Assembly (NCBI RefSeq): GCF_030270605.1
Contig: NZ_BSYJ01000002.1
Location: forward strand, 248,001-312,000
Length of the DNA: 64,000 nt
Origin: Biformimicrobium ophioploci
GTDB taxonomy: Bacteria > Pseudomonadota > Gammaproteobacteria > Pseudomonadales > Cellvibrionaceae
Direction: 5' to 3'
Part shown: one piece after another, positions 1-9,419 of the stretch
How positions within the stretch are numbered: position 1 is the stretch's first letter
How the letters are laid out: every line of letters begins with the position of its first letter
Program-made: the position numbers and the translations under genes
The notes under the pieces: model-generated
The model's database searches: none
Told to the model about the DNA's origin: nothing
The model's input: the letters and a program-made list of their open reading frames with translations, nothing else

Positions 1-1
1 G

Positions 2-1006
2 ACCGACAAGCTGACTGTGACTGCCGGTGTGCGCGTTTTCCAGTATGAGGATGAGCGCAACACCATCCTGTTGGACCACACCTACGCGCTGCCGGATCAG
101 GACCTGCGCACCAAGGGTGGTGAGGACAACAAGAGCTTCTTCAAGTTGAATGCCTCCTACGATGTTACTGACGATGTACTGGCATATGCGACCCTCTCCC
201 AGGGCTTCCGCCGCGGTGGCCGGAACAACTTCCGTGATTACAACGGTTATGAAGTTGCAGAGGACTCTCTTTCTTTTGAGCCGGACTCCATCGACAACTT
301 CGAACTGGGCCTGAAGGGTTACTTCCTGGATCAGCAGTTGTACGTGCAGACCAACGTTTACCAGATGAGCTGGAACGATCCGCAGACCTATCGTTCCCAG
401 GCGGTTGAATTCGGTTTCCCGATTAACGGAACCGAAAATGGCCCGGATGCAGAGACCAAGGGTTGGGAATTGTCCAGCCGTTACAAGCTGAACGACAACT
501 GGTCCCTGACATATTCCACCGCGACTACAGAAGGCCGCTTCACTGATACGCTCACTCACTGTATGTACAAGAATACAGGTGGAGATACTGGCGACTTTAA
601 CGCATGCAGAACATGGACTGAGGGAGATTTGCTGGGTGGTTCTCCGAAGTGGAAGCACAATCTCGGCGTAAGCTATAGCGGTGAGATTGCGGGCTACCCG
701 GTTTGGGGCTCCCTGCGTGGTCGTTATGTAGCTGAGACCAATACAGATCGTGAAGATACCGTATATGAATCGGTTGATACCGGTGACGTCAGCTACGTAT
801 ACGTGCCATGGGTTCGCCCTTCCTACACCCTGTTCCACGCGAACGCCGGTATGCGCTTTGGTGATGTTGTTGCAGGACTGTGGGTAAGCAACCTGCTGAA
901 CGATGATCCGATTGTATCCAGCCAGTCCGGTGGTTACCTCGGTCGTCGTATCTTCAATGCGACGCCGCGCACTGTGGGCCTGAGCCTGTCTTACGACTTC
1001 CAGTAA
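2..1006 (+). CDS. TonB-dependent receptor, C-terminal part (5' end outside window)
   Basis: This is the barrel end of an outer-membrane TonB-dependent receptor, which imports a ligand using energy from TonB-ExbBD. The frame is open at the left edge, so the signal peptide, TonB box and plug domain are not visible. About 334 residues remain and look like successive beta strands. They include the barrel signature ATLSQGFRRGGRN near the start and VSNLLNDDP near the end, as in many siderophore, vitamin or glycan receptors. The chain ends SLSYDFQ, so the last aromatic residue is penultimate rather than terminal. The substrate cannot be told from this part. The stop lies 14 bases before a hairpin array shared with the convergent MATE gene. 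Confidence 0.9.
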   Translation, partial: TDKLTVTAGVRVFQYEDERNTILLDHTYALPDQDLRTKGGEDNKSFFKLNASYDVTDDVLAYATLSQGFRRGGRNNFRDYNGYEVAEDSLSFEPDSIDNFELGLKGYFLDQQLYVQTNVYQMSWNDPQTYRSQAVEFGFPINGTENGPDAETKGWELSSRYKLNDNWSLTYSTATTEGRFTDTLTHCMYKNTGGDTGDFNACRTWTEGDLLGGSPKWKHNLGVSYSGEIAGYPVWGSLRGRYVAETNTDREDTVYESVDTGDVSYVYVPWVRPSYTLFHANAGMRFGDVVAGLWVSNLLNDDPIVSSQSGGYLGRRIFNATPRTVGLSLSYDFQ

Positions 1007-1020
1007 ATTTTGAGATGGGT

Positions 1021-1265
1021 GGGGTCAGAGCCAAGGCTCTGACCCCTTAAGCCTTAGTTCGATTTGTGGGGTCAGAGCTTGCGCTCTGACCCCTTTTCAT
1101 TTCCGCGATTTATGGGGTCAGAACCTAAGTTCTGACCCCTTCCATCATCCCGGGGTCAGAGCCTTTGCTCTGACCCCAGTTATCATCAGTCCGACCTTTG
1201 GGGTCAGAGTGTTCACTCTGACCCCAGCCATCGACCTTTGGGGTCAGAGCCTAAGCTCTGACCCC
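1021..1265 (+). repeat. Array of six REP-like hairpins (GGGGTCAGAG family)
   Basis: Six 26-base units start at 1021, 1068, 1114, 1152, 1200 and 1240. Each has an 11-base arm GGGGTCAGAGC, a variable 4-base loop and the complementary arm GCTCTGACCCC. The third unit has GGGGTCAGAAC/GTTCTGACCCC and the fifth GGGGTCAGAGT/ACTCTGACCCC, so both arms changed together. Units three to six are followed by any four bases and then ATC. Spacers are 21, 20, 12, 22 and 14 bases. The array lies between two convergent genes, and its last unit encodes the end of the MATE protein. It may terminate or stabilise transcripts; transposase-driven spread is inferred from REP elements elsewhere. Confidence 0.93.
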
Positions 1266-2609
1266 AACAATCCTCTCCTTCTGCGTCGTCCGCCAAAGCC
1301 GGTAATTCAGCAACAGCGCCGCGGTCATCAGCCCCGCATTGATTCCCACCCAGTAACCGTACACGCCCCAGTAGTTTTCACCCAGCCAGCGCGCGATCGG
1401 AAAGCCCACCAGCCAGTAGGAAAACAGCTGGATGAACATCGGCGTGCGCGTGTCCTTGTAGCCGCGCAGTGCACCCCAGGCCATGGCCTGTGCCACATCG
1501 GCCAGCTGGAACGCCGCGCAAAGGAGCAGCAGCGAAGTCGCTACGGCAAACACTTCCTTATCGCTGGTGTAAGCCAGCACAAACCAGTCCCTGGCCACAA
1601 TGATGATAATCGCAGTCATCACGGCGTAGGCGATGCCGGTGGTCACCCCGGTCCAGCAGCTGAAGCTGGCGGCTTTCGGCTTGCCCTCGCCGAGTCGCTG
1701 GGCACAGCGGATGCTCACCGCCTGGGCCAGTGCCAGTGCCACCATATAGAAAGTCGAACCGATACTGATCGCAACCTGGTGGCTGGCCACGGCGGCGGTG
1801 CCGTGGGAGGCGAGCATAAAGGCCATGCTGGCAAAGAACACCACTTCGCCGGTGCTGCCCACACAGACGGGCAGGCCGATGGAGAGGTGGTGCTTCAGTG
1901 TGGGCCAGTCCGGCTTCGGCAGTCTGAAGGTCAGTTCGAATGGCCGGTAGGCCGGGTCTGTCTTGATATGCCACCAGAAGGCAATGGCGCTGAACCAGCA
2001 GGCGATGCTGGTGGCCCAGCCGCAACCGGCGCCGCCGAGCGCGGGGATTGGTCCCGCACCGAATACCAGCAGGATATCCAGCGGCACGTTGAGGATCGCC
2101 ATGGCGATATAGATACGCATGGTCGGGCGTACGCGGGCCATGCCCTCACAATAGCCGCGCAGTGCTGCGCTCACCGCAAACGGCATGGCGCCGGTGGAGA
2201 GCGCCAGCAGGTAGCCGGTGGTGACGTCACGCACTTCCGGCTCGGCATTGATCCACGCAGTCCACACCGGGCTCGCCAGCAGGACTGCGACCCCGAACAG
2301 GCCCATTACGGTGGCAATCCACAGGCTCTGGCTCAGTTGCCAGCCGGTTTCGTCCAGCTTTCGTGCACCCCTGAGGCGGGCGACGATGGGGGATGTGGCC
2401 GCCAGCAGGCCCATAATGATCACGGTCAGGGTTACCCAGGCGCCGGAGCCGATGGCGAGGCCCGCCAGGTCCGTGGCGCTGGCACGCCCGGCGACGATGG
2501 TGTCGGTCACACCCATACTGACAATCGCGATATTGCTCACCACCAACGGACCGCCGAGTGACACCAGTCGACGTATTTCGTTGATGATTTTCTTGCGGGC
2601 GTGTGCCAT
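1251..2609 (-). CDS. MATE family multidrug efflux transporter (NorM/DinF type)
   Basis: A 452-residue inner-membrane protein of the MATE family, which exports cationic drugs or metabolites in exchange for Na+ or H+. The N-terminus (GGPLVVSNIAIVSMGVTDTI) matches the first MATE helix and the ordinary family length fits 12 transmembrane segments. A second inverted half starts near residue 230. The gene stands alone and is convergent with the TonB receptor. Its last residues (GVRA) and TAG stop are encoded inside the final hairpin of the repeat array, so the C-terminus has probably been rewritten by repeat insertion. The substrate is unknown. Confidence 0.9.
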   Translation of the reverse strand: MAHARKKIINEIRRLVSLGGPLVVSNIAIVSMGVTDTIVAGRASATDLAGLAIGSGAWVTLTVIIMGLLAATSPIVARLRGARKLDETGWQLSQSLWIATVMGLFGVAVLLASPVWTAWINAEPEVRDVTTGYLLALSTGAMPFAVSAALRGYCEGMARVRPTMRIYIAMAILNVPLDILLVFGAGPIPALGGAGCGWATSIACWFSAIAFWWHIKTDPAYRPFELTFRLPKPDWPTLKHHLSIGLPVCVGSTGEVVFFASMAFMLASHGTAAVASHQVAISIGSTFYMVALALAQAVSIRCAQRLGEGKPKAASFSCWTGVTTGIAYAVMTAIIIIVARDWFVLAYTSDKEVFAVATSLLLLCAAFQLADVAQAMAWGALRGYKDTRTPMFIQLFSYWLVGFPIARWLGENYWGVYGYWVGINAGLMTAALLLNYRLWRTTQKERIVGVRA

Positions 2610-2734
2610 TGCCTGTCAGGTGCCTGTTCCGTGGGAGTGCGCCACCTGTTTAACCTAAGACCGCCTGAACTATATTGCCAGTACCCGGTCTGATGGCGCA
2701 GGAATGCATGCACATGTAAAAGAGGGAGCGGATT

Positions 2735-3358
2735 ATGGCTACTGGGATTGAGGGGTTCAATCGGGTCTATCACGGATTTCTGGATTTTATGCGCCGCCTG
2801 GACTGGCTGGCGCCGCTGGCACTGCGCCTGTTTGTTGGCCCGATCATGATTCTCGCGGGCTGGAACAAGATCACCGGCATCGAAAATGTGGCGGCCTGGT
2901 TTGGCAATCCGGACTGGGGCCTGGGCTTGCCCATGCCGACGCTGATGGCCTGGCTGGCAGCGCTGACCGAGTTCATCGGCGGCATAATGCTCGTTATTGG
3001 CCTTGGTGTGCGGCTTGCGGCTATCCCGCTGATGATCACCATGGCGGTGGCGGCGGTGGCCGCACACTGGGACAACGGCTGGAGTGCGCTGCCGGACAAG
3101 ACCCTGATGATGCCCTGGGAGTGGCGCCCCGACCTGATCGAGCAGGGGCTGGAGCGCAAGGAGCGTATTGTGTCGATCCTCAAGGAGCACGGTAACTACA
3201 GCTGGCTTACGGAAGCGGGCGCAGTGACCATCCTCAAGAATGGTATCGAGTTCGCCGCCACCTACTTTGTGATGCTGCTGGCCCTGTTCTATCTTGGCGC
3301 AGGACGCTTCTTCAGTGTCGATTACTGGCTCGCACGCCGCTACGGACGGGCGGAATAG
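2735..3358 (+). CDS. DoxX family membrane protein
   Basis: A 207-residue membrane protein with the DoxX signature: RLFVGPIMILAGWNKI in the first helix, followed by LTEFIGGIMLVIGLGVRLAA. Three to four hydrophobic helices are visible, with a long polar stretch (about residues 110-165) before the last helix (YFVMLLALFYLGAG). That polar insert makes it longer than typical DoxX proteins of about 140 residues. DoxX proteins are poorly understood; some act with redox enzymes or in maturation of metal-binding peptides. Neither partner type is seen here. A GGGAG ribosome site precedes ATG 2735. It is divergent from the MATE gene and 44 bases upstream of rhlB. Confidence 0.82.
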   Translation: MATGIEGFNRVYHGFLDFMRRLDWLAPLALRLFVGPIMILAGWNKITGIENVAAWFGNPDWGLGLPMPTLMAWLAALTEFIGGIMLVIGLGVRLAAIPLMITMAVAAVAAHWDNGWSALPDKTLMMPWEWRPDLIEQGLERKERIVSILKEHGNYSWLTEAGAVTILKNGIEFAATYFVMLLALFYLGAGRFFSVDYWLARRYGRAE

Positions 3359-3402
3359 GGGGATTCCGGCGCCGCGTGTTATACTCGTTGGTTATTCATT
3401 AA

Positions 3403-4932
3403 TTGATTAACCGGCTGGTAAATACCTTGTTAGGAAAGCTGTTTGGGCGCAAAGAAAAGGCGCCTGCAACCCCCAAAAAGTCCGGCGCGGACGCCAAAGC
3501 CGCCCGCGGCGACAACAATGCCCGCAAGGCGCGTCGCGGCAAGCCTGACTCCGGCGCCGGCCACACCGGTGAACGCGGCGGCGAGAAGGCGCCGCGCAAG
3601 CGCAATCGCAGCCCGCGCAAGCCGAAGGTGGCCGAGACCTGGGACCTGTCCCAGTTCAAGGTGCCGGAAGTGGCGGATAAGACCCGTTTTCACGACCTGG
3701 ACCTGCCGCTGGACCTGATGCACGCTATTGCCGACCTCGGCTTTGAATACTGCTCTCCCATCCAGGCCCGCTCTCTGCCGCACACCCTCAACGGCCATGA
3801 CATGGTCGGCAAGGCCCAGACCGGCACCGGCAAGACAGCGGCCTTCCTGGTTACCATTATCGACGACCTGCTCAAAAACCCGTTCGATGGGGAGCGCTAT
3901 GCCGGTGAGGCGCGCTCGCTGATCATCGCACCCACGCGTGAGCTGGTGATGCAGATTGCCGATGATGCCAAGTTGTTGTGCAAGTACACCGACCTGAAGA
4001 TCCACACCCTGGTGGGTGGCATGGACTACGGCAAGCAGCAGCGTGCGCTGCAGACCGAGCTGGTGGATATCCTGGTGGCAACGCCTGGACGCCTGCTGGA
4101 CTTCTGCGGTAACCGCGACGTGCACCTGGACCAGACCGAGTTCCTGGTGATCGACGAAGCCGACCGCATGCTGGATATGGGCTTTATCCCGCAGGTGCGC
4201 CGCATCGTGCGCCAGACCCCGCGCAAGACCCATCGCCAGACCATGTTCTTCTCGGCAACCTTTACCCCGGAAGTGGATTCACTGGTCGAACAGTGGACTG
4301 ACGACCCGGTGAAAGTGGAGATCGAGCCGGAGCGCGTGGCCACCGATACCGTCGAACAGCATATCTACCTGTCCTCCAGTGATGAGAAATACGCGCTGCT
4401 GTACAACATCCTGCAGAGCGAGGAAGTGGAAAGCCTGATCGTGTTCGCCAACCGCCGCGACCAGTGTCGCCGCCTGCACGAAGACCTGATGGCACACGGC
4501 TTTGCTGCCGGCCTGCTGTCCGGCGAAATCGCGCAGAATAAGCGTGTGCGCACACTGGAGGACTTCAAGTCCGGCAAGCTGAAAGTGCTGGTGGCCACCG
4601 ATGTGGCCGGCCGCGGCATCCATATCAGCGGCATCAGCCATGTGGTCAACTTTACCTTGCCGGAAGAGCCGGAAGACTATGTACACCGTATCGGCCGTAC
4701 CGGCCGTGCGGGCAGCAAGGGTACTTCCATCAGCTTCGCCTGTGAGGACGATGCGTTCCGCCTGCAGCCTATCCAGGAATTGCTGGGTGAGAAAGTGAAG
4801 TGCGAGCAGCCGCCGGTGGAGTTGCTGGCGGAGCCGCCGAAGGTGACTGTGAAGCGTGCGCCGCGGGATCGTGGTGGCGACCGTGGTGGTCGATCTGGTG
4901 GTGGGCGTCGGCCGCAGGGCAGGCGTAGATGA
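3403..4932 (+). CDS. rhlB: ATP-dependent DEAD-box RNA helicase RhlB
   Basis: DEAD-box RNA helicase, expected to unwind structured RNA as a partner of the RNA degradosome. Visible motifs are the Q motif region FEYCSPIQ, Walker A AQTGTGKT (138-145), PTREL, DEAD (251-254), SAT (284-286) and [10 protein letters not shown] (from 428). A basic disordered N-terminal region of about 80 residues and an Arg/Gly-rich tail probably bind RNA or RNase E. The start is uncertain: the frame opens at TTG 3403, but TTG 3427 would give MLGKLFGRK; neither has a strong ribosome site. The stop is followed six bases later by the second hairpin array. RhlB is preferred over RhlE because of the N-terminal layout and the ETWDLSQF stretch. 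Confidence 0.88.
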   Translation: MINRLVNTLLGKLFGRKEKAPATPKKSGADAKAARGDNNARKARRGKPDSGAGHTGERGGEKAPRKRNRSPRKPKVAETWDLSQFKVPEVADKTRFHDLDLPLDLMHAIADLGFEYCSPIQARSLPHTLNGHDMVGKAQTGTGKTAAFLVTIIDDLLKNPFDGERYAGEARSLIIAPTRELVMQIADDAKLLCKYTDLKIHTLVGGMDYGKQQRALQTELVDILVATPGRLLDFCGNRDVHLDQTEFLVIDEADRMLDMGFIPQVRRIVRQTPRKTHRQTMFFSATFTPEVDSLVEQWTDDPVKVEIEPERVATDTVEQHIYLSSSDEKYALLYNILQSEEVESLIVFANRRDQCRRLHEDLMAHGFAAGLLSGEIAQNKRVRTLEDFKSGKLKVLVATDVAGRGIHISGISHVVNFTLPEEPEDYVHRIGRTGRAGSKGTSISFACEDDAFRLQPIQELLGEKVKCEQPPVELLAEPPKVTVKRAPRDRGGDRGGRSGGGRRPQGRRR

Positions 4933-4937
4933 TAACT

Positions 4938-5085
4938 GGGGTCAGGGCCAACGGCTCTGACCCCCGGAATCAACGCATGGGGTCAGAGCGAAAGCTCTGA
5001 CCCCTTTAATCGATGCAAGGGGTCAGAGTCATTGACTCTGACCCCATAAATCAACCGTTGGGGTCAGAGCTTTGGCTCTGACCCC
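4938..5085 (+). repeat. Array of four REP-like hairpins
   Basis: Units lie at 4938-4964, 4979-5004, 5019-5045 and 5060-5085. The spacers are all exactly 14 bases. The first unit has a 12-base stem with one G-T wobble and a 3-base loop. The second has a GAAA loop. The third has arms GGGGTCAGAGTC/GACTCTGACCCC, a compensated change. The first three units are followed by four bases and then ATCAAC, ATCGAT and ATCAAC. The array sits between the convergent rhlB and cysZ genes, and its right half is inside the cysZ reading frame. Confidence 0.93.
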
Positions 5086-5902
5086 TTTGATTTGGTCTGC
5101 CTTCTCGCAGATGCTCAATCCAGTAAGCCGTGGCGCCCGCCACCGCCGCCGGCATCACGAAAATATTCACCAGCGGAATCATCTTCGCCAGCATCACCGA
5201 ACTGCCAAAGCCGAGCGTTGAGACATGCTTACGCTTGAGGTCGCGCTTGACCACGTCAAACGGCTGCTGGTGGTTGTCTAGCGGGTAGTCCACATACTGG
5301 ATCGCCATCGACCAGGCGCCCCATAAAAAGACCAGTACCGGTACCGCCAAATTAATGAGCGGGATAAAGCCCAGCAGCAGTGACACGATAAAGATCAGCA
5401 GGCCCCAGCGGATAAAGTACCAGAGCTTCTGCAGCTCCCGGCCGAGGGTGCGGAACACCATGCTGGGGATGGACTCCGCCGGCGGCGGCTCGCCGGTCAG
5501 CAGCTCTTCCACTTTCTCCGCGAGAAAGCCGTTGAACGGCGCCGCGATCAGGTTGGAGATGATGCCGAAGCTGTAGCCGTAGGCCAGCAGGAACACGAAG
5601 ATGGCCGCGAGGATAATGATCCACGCGAGCCACTCGAATGCCGATGCCGCCCAGGATCCACCCTTGGCCAGCCAGGCTTTCCACCACACCATGCCCTCGG
5701 TATCCACCGGGGTGCTTGAAAGCAGACTGCTGAAATAATCCGCCAGGCCGCCGATCTGGGAGATCAGAATGGCGGTCAGGATGACAAACAGCACCAGGTT
5801 GATCAGCAGCGGCATGATGATAAACGGCCGCAGTTCCTTCCGGGTCAGCAGGTTGGCGCCGCGCATCAGGGCGTGGGCGCCGATCATTGGATCCGATTGC
5901 AT
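5051..5902 (-). CDS. cysZ: Sulfate transporter CysZ
   Basis: A 283-residue inner-membrane protein of the CysZ/EI24 family, which takes up sulfate for cysteine synthesis. Family stretches are visible: RPFIIMPLLINLVLF, NLIAAPFNGFLAEKVEELLTG, WSMAIQYVDYPLDNH and MIPLVNIFVMPAAVAGATA. The family's hydrophobic core is complete. The C-terminus is unusual: after IEHLREG the chain reads RPNQRGQSQSSDPNG, and the segment GQSQSSDP is encoded by a hairpin repeat, with the TGA stop in the tail of the neighbouring unit. The tail was therefore probably replaced or extended by repeat insertion. Sat and CysH, later in the window, act downstream in the pathway. Confidence 0.9.
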   Translation of the reverse strand: MQSDPMIGAHALMRGANLLTRKELRPFIIMPLLINLVLFVILTAILISQIGGLADYFSSLLSSTPVDTEGMVWWKAWLAKGGSWAASAFEWLAWIIILAAIFVFLLAYGYSFGIISNLIAAPFNGFLAEKVEELLTGEPPPAESIPSMVFRTLGRELQKLWYFIRWGLLIFIVSLLLGFIPLINLAVPVLVFLWGAWSMAIQYVDYPLDNHQQPFDVVKRDLKRKHVSTLGFGSSVMLAKMIPLVNIFVMPAAVAGATAYWIEHLREGRPNQRGQSQSSDPNG

Positions 5903-5940
5903 TGATATCCCCCGTTTTGATGCAAGAGGGCGGTGTGTTC

Positions 5941-6023
5941 GCTTGAGGTTTCGAAACCGTCGCGCACATGGACGTGCGCGTCGGAGCTACATGGATGTAT
6001 TTATGCGTTTTCGAAACCCAAGC
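5941..6023 (+). repeat. Dispersed 75-83 bp repeat, copy A
   Basis: Outer arms GCTTGAGGTTTCGAAA and TTTCGAAACCCAAGC are near-complementary. Inside is a central hairpin CGCGCAC-ATGGAC-GTGCGCG, then the directional core GGAGCTACATGGATGTAT. The same element occurs at 33317-33391 in this orientation, at 19910-19986 and 49087-49159 inverted, and as a fragment near 40624. It lies just 3' of gatB, in the gap between gatB and cysZ. Confidence 0.88.
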
Positions 6024-6047
6024 TAACACGGCGCCCGTATTACTAGG

Positions 6048-7511
6048 TCAGAGCAGTGCGTCCAGTTTCTTCTTCAGGATCTCGTTGATCACTTTCGGAT
6101 TGGCCTGGCCCTTCGATGCTTTCATGATCTGGCCAACAAAGAAGCCCATCATCTTCGGGCGCTTGTCCGGGTCGGCGCTGCGATAGTTTTCCACCTGCGC
6201 CGCGCTGGCCGCAATCACGTCATCCACCATCTTCTCGATGGCGCCGGTGTCGGAAACCTGCTTCAGGCCCTTGGCCTCGATCACGGCATCCGCATCGCCT
6301 TCACCCTTGGCCATGGCCTCGAACACCTGTTTGGCGATCTTGCCGGAGATAGTGCCATCCTGGATCCGCTGGATCAGGCCGGCCAGGTGGCCCGGGCTGA
6401 CCGGGCTCTGCTCGATACTGAGTTCCTCTCGGTTGAGCAGCGCCGCCAGTTCGCCGGTCATCCAGTTGGCCGCGAGCTTGGGCTCATTGCAGCCTTTCAC
6501 CACGGCTTCGTAGTAATCCGCGCTTGCGCGCTCCTGGGTGAGCAGTTCCGCATCGTAACGGGACAGGCCGTAGTCTTTCTCGAAGCGCTCGCGCTTGGCG
6601 TCCGGCAGTTCCGGCAGGTTTTTGCGGATCTCCTCGATAAAGCTGTCTTCCAGCACCACCGGCAGCAGGTCCGGGCACGGGAAGTAGCGATAGTCGTTGG
6701 CCACTTCCTTGCTGCGCATGGAGCGGGTCTCGTTTTTGTCGGAGTCATACAGGCGCGTTTCCTGCGCGACCTTGCCGCCGTCCTCGAGGATGTCGATCTG
6801 GCGCTCGGCCTCGACCTTGATGGCGCGCTCGACAAAGCGGAACGAGTTGATGTTCTTGATCTCGGCGCGGGTGCCGAGTTTTTCCTCGCCCTTGAGGCGC
6901 ACGGACACGTTGGCATCGCAGCGCATGGAGCCCTGCGACATATCGCCATCGGAAATGCCCAGGTAGGTGACGATGCTGTGGATTTTTTTCAGGTAGGCCA
7001 CGGCCTCGGCAGCGCTGCGCATATCCGGCTCGGTCACGATCTCGATCAACGGCGTACCGGCGCGGTTGAGGTCGATGCCGCTCATGCCATGGCTCTTCGA
7101 TGAAAAGAGATCGTGCAGTGATTTGCCGGCGTCCTCCTCCAGGTGCGCGTGGTGCAGGCGCACGGACTTGGTGCTGCCATCCGGAAGGCTGATTTCCACC
7201 GTGCCGGCGCCAACGATGGGCGCTTCCAGCTGGGTGGTCTGGTAGCCCTTGGGCAGGTCCGGGTAGAAATAGTTTTTGCGTTCGAATACGGAGCGTTTGC
7301 CGATTTCGGCATTCATGGCCAGGCCGAACTTCACCGCGGAGCGGAAGGCCTCCAGGTTCGGTGTCGGCAGGGTGCCCGGCATGGCCAGGTCGATGGCGCA
7401 GGCCTGGGTATTGGCCGGCGCACCGAACGCAGTGCTGGCGCCGGAAAAAATCTTGGATTTGGTGGCGAGCTGTACGTGGATTTCCAGCCCGATAACGATT
7501 TCCCATTCCAT
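6048..7511 (-). CDS. gatB: Asp-tRNA(Asn)/Glu-tRNA(Gln) amidotransferase subunit B
   Basis: GatB, 487 residues, carries the kinase and tRNA-binding part of the GatCAB complex. The complex converts mischarged Glu-tRNA(Gln) and/or Asp-tRNA(Asn) to the correct aminoacyl-tRNA in the cytoplasm. The N-terminus [13 protein letters not shown], the [11 protein letters not shown] motif and the C-terminal YqeY-like tail ([18 protein letters not shown]) are all present at the family's normal length. The start lies 14 bases after the gatA stop, with a strong GAGGAGG ribosome site that overlaps the gatA stop. Order on the minus strand is gatC, gatA, gatB. Confidence 0.97.
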   Translation of the reverse strand: MEWEIVIGLEIHVQLATKSKIFSGASTAFGAPANTQACAIDLAMPGTLPTPNLEAFRSAVKFGLAMNAEIGKRSVFERKNYFYPDLPKGYQTTQLEAPIVGAGTVEISLPDGSTKSVRLHHAHLEEDAGKSLHDLFSSKSHGMSGIDLNRAGTPLIEIVTEPDMRSAAEAVAYLKKIHSIVTYLGISDGDMSQGSMRCDANVSVRLKGEEKLGTRAEIKNINSFRFVERAIKVEAERQIDILEDGGKVAQETRLYDSDKNETRSMRSKEVANDYRYFPCPDLLPVVLEDSFIEEIRKNLPELPDAKRERFEKDYGLSRYDAELLTQERASADYYEAVVKGCNEPKLAANWMTGELAALLNREELSIEQSPVSPGHLAGLIQRIQDGTISGKIAKQVFEAMAKGEGDADAVIEAKGLKQVSDTGAIEKMVDDVIAASAAQVENYRSADPDKRPKMMGFFVGQIMKASKGQANPKVINEILKKKLDALL

Positions 7512-7525
7512 TTATCGCGCCCTCC

Positions 7526-8980
7526 TCAAGCTGCCATGCCCGGCACAGCTGTGTGCCAGTCGGTGTGTTGCTGGAACTGGTGCGCAATGTTGAGCATGCG
7601 CGCCTCGTCCAAATAGTTGCCGATGATCTGCAGGCCCACCGGCTTGCCATCCACCATGCCGCACGGCAATGACATGCCGGGCAGGCCGGCGAGGTTGGCG
7701 GAAATCGTGTAGATGTCTTCCAGATACATGGCCACCGGGTCCTTGCTCTTTGCTCCGAGCGCGAACGCGGGGCTGGTGGCGGTGGGACCCATGATCACGT
7801 CGACGTTTTTGTACGCCTCGACAAAATCGTTCTTGATCAGGCGGCGCACCTGCTGTGCCTTGTTGTAGTAGGCATCGTAATAACCCGCGGATAGCGCGTA
7901 GGTGCCGACGAGGATGCGGCGCTGCACTTCCTCACCAAAGCCTTCGCCGCGCGAGCGCATATAGAGGTCGCGCAGGTCGGCGGGGTTCTCGCAGCGGTGG
8001 CCGTAGCGCACGCCGTCAAAACGGGACAGGTTGGCCGACGCTTCGGACGGGGCAATCACGTAATAGGCCGGTACCGCCAGGTGGGTGTGCGGCAGGCTGA
8101 TTTCCACCAGGGTCGCGCCCAGCTTTTCGTACTCGGCCAGGGCTGCGCGCACGCAGGCTTCGGTCTGCGGGTCCAGGCCCTCGCTGAAGTATTCCTTCGG
8201 GATACCGATGCGCAGGCCGCGCAGGGATTCATGCAGGTTGCGGGTGAAATCCTCGGCAGGCTTGTCCAGGCAGGTGGAGTCGCGCCCGTCCGGGCCGGCC
8301 ATCACATTCAAAAGCAGCGCTGCGTCTTCGGCGGTGCGCGCCATGGCGCCGCCCTGATCGAGGCTTGAGGCAAACGCGATCATGCCCCAGCGCGATACGC
8401 GCCCGTAGGTGGGCTTGATGCCGGTGATGCCGCACAGGGAGGCCGGCTGGCGAATGGAGCCGCCGGTATCGGTGGCGGTAGCGCCCGGTGCCAGCAGCGC
8501 CGCAACCGCGGCCGCGGAGCCGCCGGAAGAGCCGCCCGGCACGCAGTTGGTGTCCCACGGGTTTTTGGTGGGACCGTAAAAACTGGATTCGTTGGAGGAG
8601 CCCATCGCGAACTCGTCCATATTGGTCTTGCCGAGCATGACGCTGCCGGCCGCATTGAAACCGTCGATAACCTTCGCGTTATAGGGCGGTGCGAAGTTGT
8701 CCAGCATCTTTGAGCCGCAGCTGGTGCGCACACCCTCGGTGCAAAAGATGTCTTTGTGTGCCACCGGGATGCCGCACAGAGCCGGAGCGTCGCCGGCGGC
8801 TATGCGGGTATCGGCGGCCTGGGCTGCTGCCAGTGCGGCCTCTTCGGTCACGGTAATAAAACTGTTGAGCTGCGGATCCAGCGCCTGGATGCGCTTGAGG
8901 AAATGCTGCGTCAGTTCGACGCTGGAAAACTCCCGGTTCCTGAGCCCGGAAACCATGTCGGCGATTGTCAGCTGGTGCAT
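7526..8980 (-). CDS. gatA: Asp-tRNA(Asn)/Glu-tRNA(Gln) amidotransferase subunit A
   Basis: GatA, 484 residues, is the amidase subunit that releases ammonia from glutamine for the GatCAB reaction. The amidase signature is clear: Lys in IPVAHKDIF, the Ser-rich [13 protein letters not shown], and [14 protein letters not shown], giving the Ser-cisSer-Lys triad. The start is ATG 8980 with AGGA upstream. It is second in gatCAB, but the gap to gatC (116 bases) holds two hairpin repeats, whereas the gap to gatB is only 14 bases. The hairpins might alter the expression of GatC relative to GatA and GatB. Confidence 0.97.
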   Translation of the reverse strand: MHQLTIADMVSGLRNREFSSVELTQHFLKRIQALDPQLNSFITVTEEAALAAAQAADTRIAAGDAPALCGIPVAHKDIFCTEGVRTSCGSKMLDNFAPPYNAKVIDGFNAAGSVMLGKTNMDEFAMGSSNESSFYGPTKNPWDTNCVPGGSSGGSAAAVAALLAPGATATDTGGSIRQPASLCGITGIKPTYGRVSRWGMIAFASSLDQGGAMARTAEDAALLLNVMAGPDGRDSTCLDKPAEDFTRNLHESLRGLRIGIPKEYFSEGLDPQTEACVRAALAEYEKLGATLVEISLPHTHLAVPAYYVIAPSEASANLSRFDGVRYGHRCENPADLRDLYMRSRGEGFGEEVQRRILVGTYALSAGYYDAYYNKAQQVRRLIKNDFVEAYKNVDVIMGPTATSPAFALGAKSKDPVAMYLEDIYTISANLAGLPGMSLPCGMVDGKPVGLQIIGNYLDEARMLNIAHQFQQHTDWHTAVPGMAA

Positions 8981-9028
8981 GGGTGGTCCTGGTCAATCCT
9001 TGCTATGCCGCTGGCGCGGCTTGTTATT

Positions 9029-9095
9029 GGGGTCAGAGCCATAGCTCTGACCCCATGAATCCAACATTTGGGGTCAGAGCTATTGCTCTGACCCC
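9029..9095 (+). repeat. Two REP-like hairpins inside the gatCAB operon
   Basis: Units 9029-9054 (loop CATA) and 9070-9095 (loop TATT) have perfect 11-base arms GGGGTCAGAGC/GCTCTGACCCC. They are followed by ATGA-ATCCAA and TTCA-ATCGAT, matching the four-bases-then-ATC tag of the other arrays. The gatC stop codon lies in the four-base gap after the second unit. These are the only repeats of this family found between genes of one operon. Confidence 0.92.
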
Positions 9096-9096
9096 T

Positions 9097-9384
9097 TCAA
9101 TCGATGACCTTGGGCACCAGATACAGCCCATCCTCGACCTGCGGGGCAATATTCTGGAATGCTTCGCGCTGGTTCTGTTCGGTGACGTCGTCGGCGCGCA
9201 GGCGCTGGACTTCGTCGAGGGGGTGGGCGAGGGGGGCGATACCGGCGGTGTCGACAAGCTGCAGCTGGTCCACCAGCTCCAGTACATTGCCGAGTCTTTC
9301 GGTCACGTCTTGCAGGGTTTCGTCAGAAATGGCGATCCGCGCCAGTTCCGCCAATTTGGTCACTTCCGATGAGTCCACGGACAT
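9097..9384 (-). CDS. gatC: Asp-tRNA(Asn)/Glu-tRNA(Gln) amidotransferase subunit C
   Basis: GatC, 95 residues, is the small subunit that wraps around GatA and stabilises the GatA-GatB interface. Family features are VTKLAELARIAISDE at the start, LVDQLQLVDTAGIAPLAHP in the middle, and LRADDVTE followed by DGLYLVPKVID at the end. The start is ATG 9384; GGAG lies rather far upstream. Its final two codons and stop fall in the tail of a repeat unit, though PKVI plus an acidic residue is the usual GatC ending. It is first in gatCAB and divergent from mreB. Confidence 0.95.
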   Translation of the reverse strand: MSVDSSEVTKLAELARIAISDETLQDVTERLGNVLELVDQLQLVDTAGIAPLAHPLDEVQRLRADDVTEQNQREAFQNIAPQVEDGLYLVPKVID

Positions 9385-9419
9385 AATGCTTCAGGCTCCG
9401 CTGTTTCCTTTAGATGGCT

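Noticed and set aside
1021-1265. Possible CRISPR array
   Set aside because: Regular repeats are present, but each is a hairpin with a variable loop, spacers are only 8-22 bases and share a motif, and no cas gene is seen.
1209-2561. 450-codon plus-strand frame opposite the MATE gene
   Set aside because: It is rich in His, Gln, Arg and Gly with no family resemblance and mirrors a clear MATE gene; a typical antisense shadow in GC-rich DNA.
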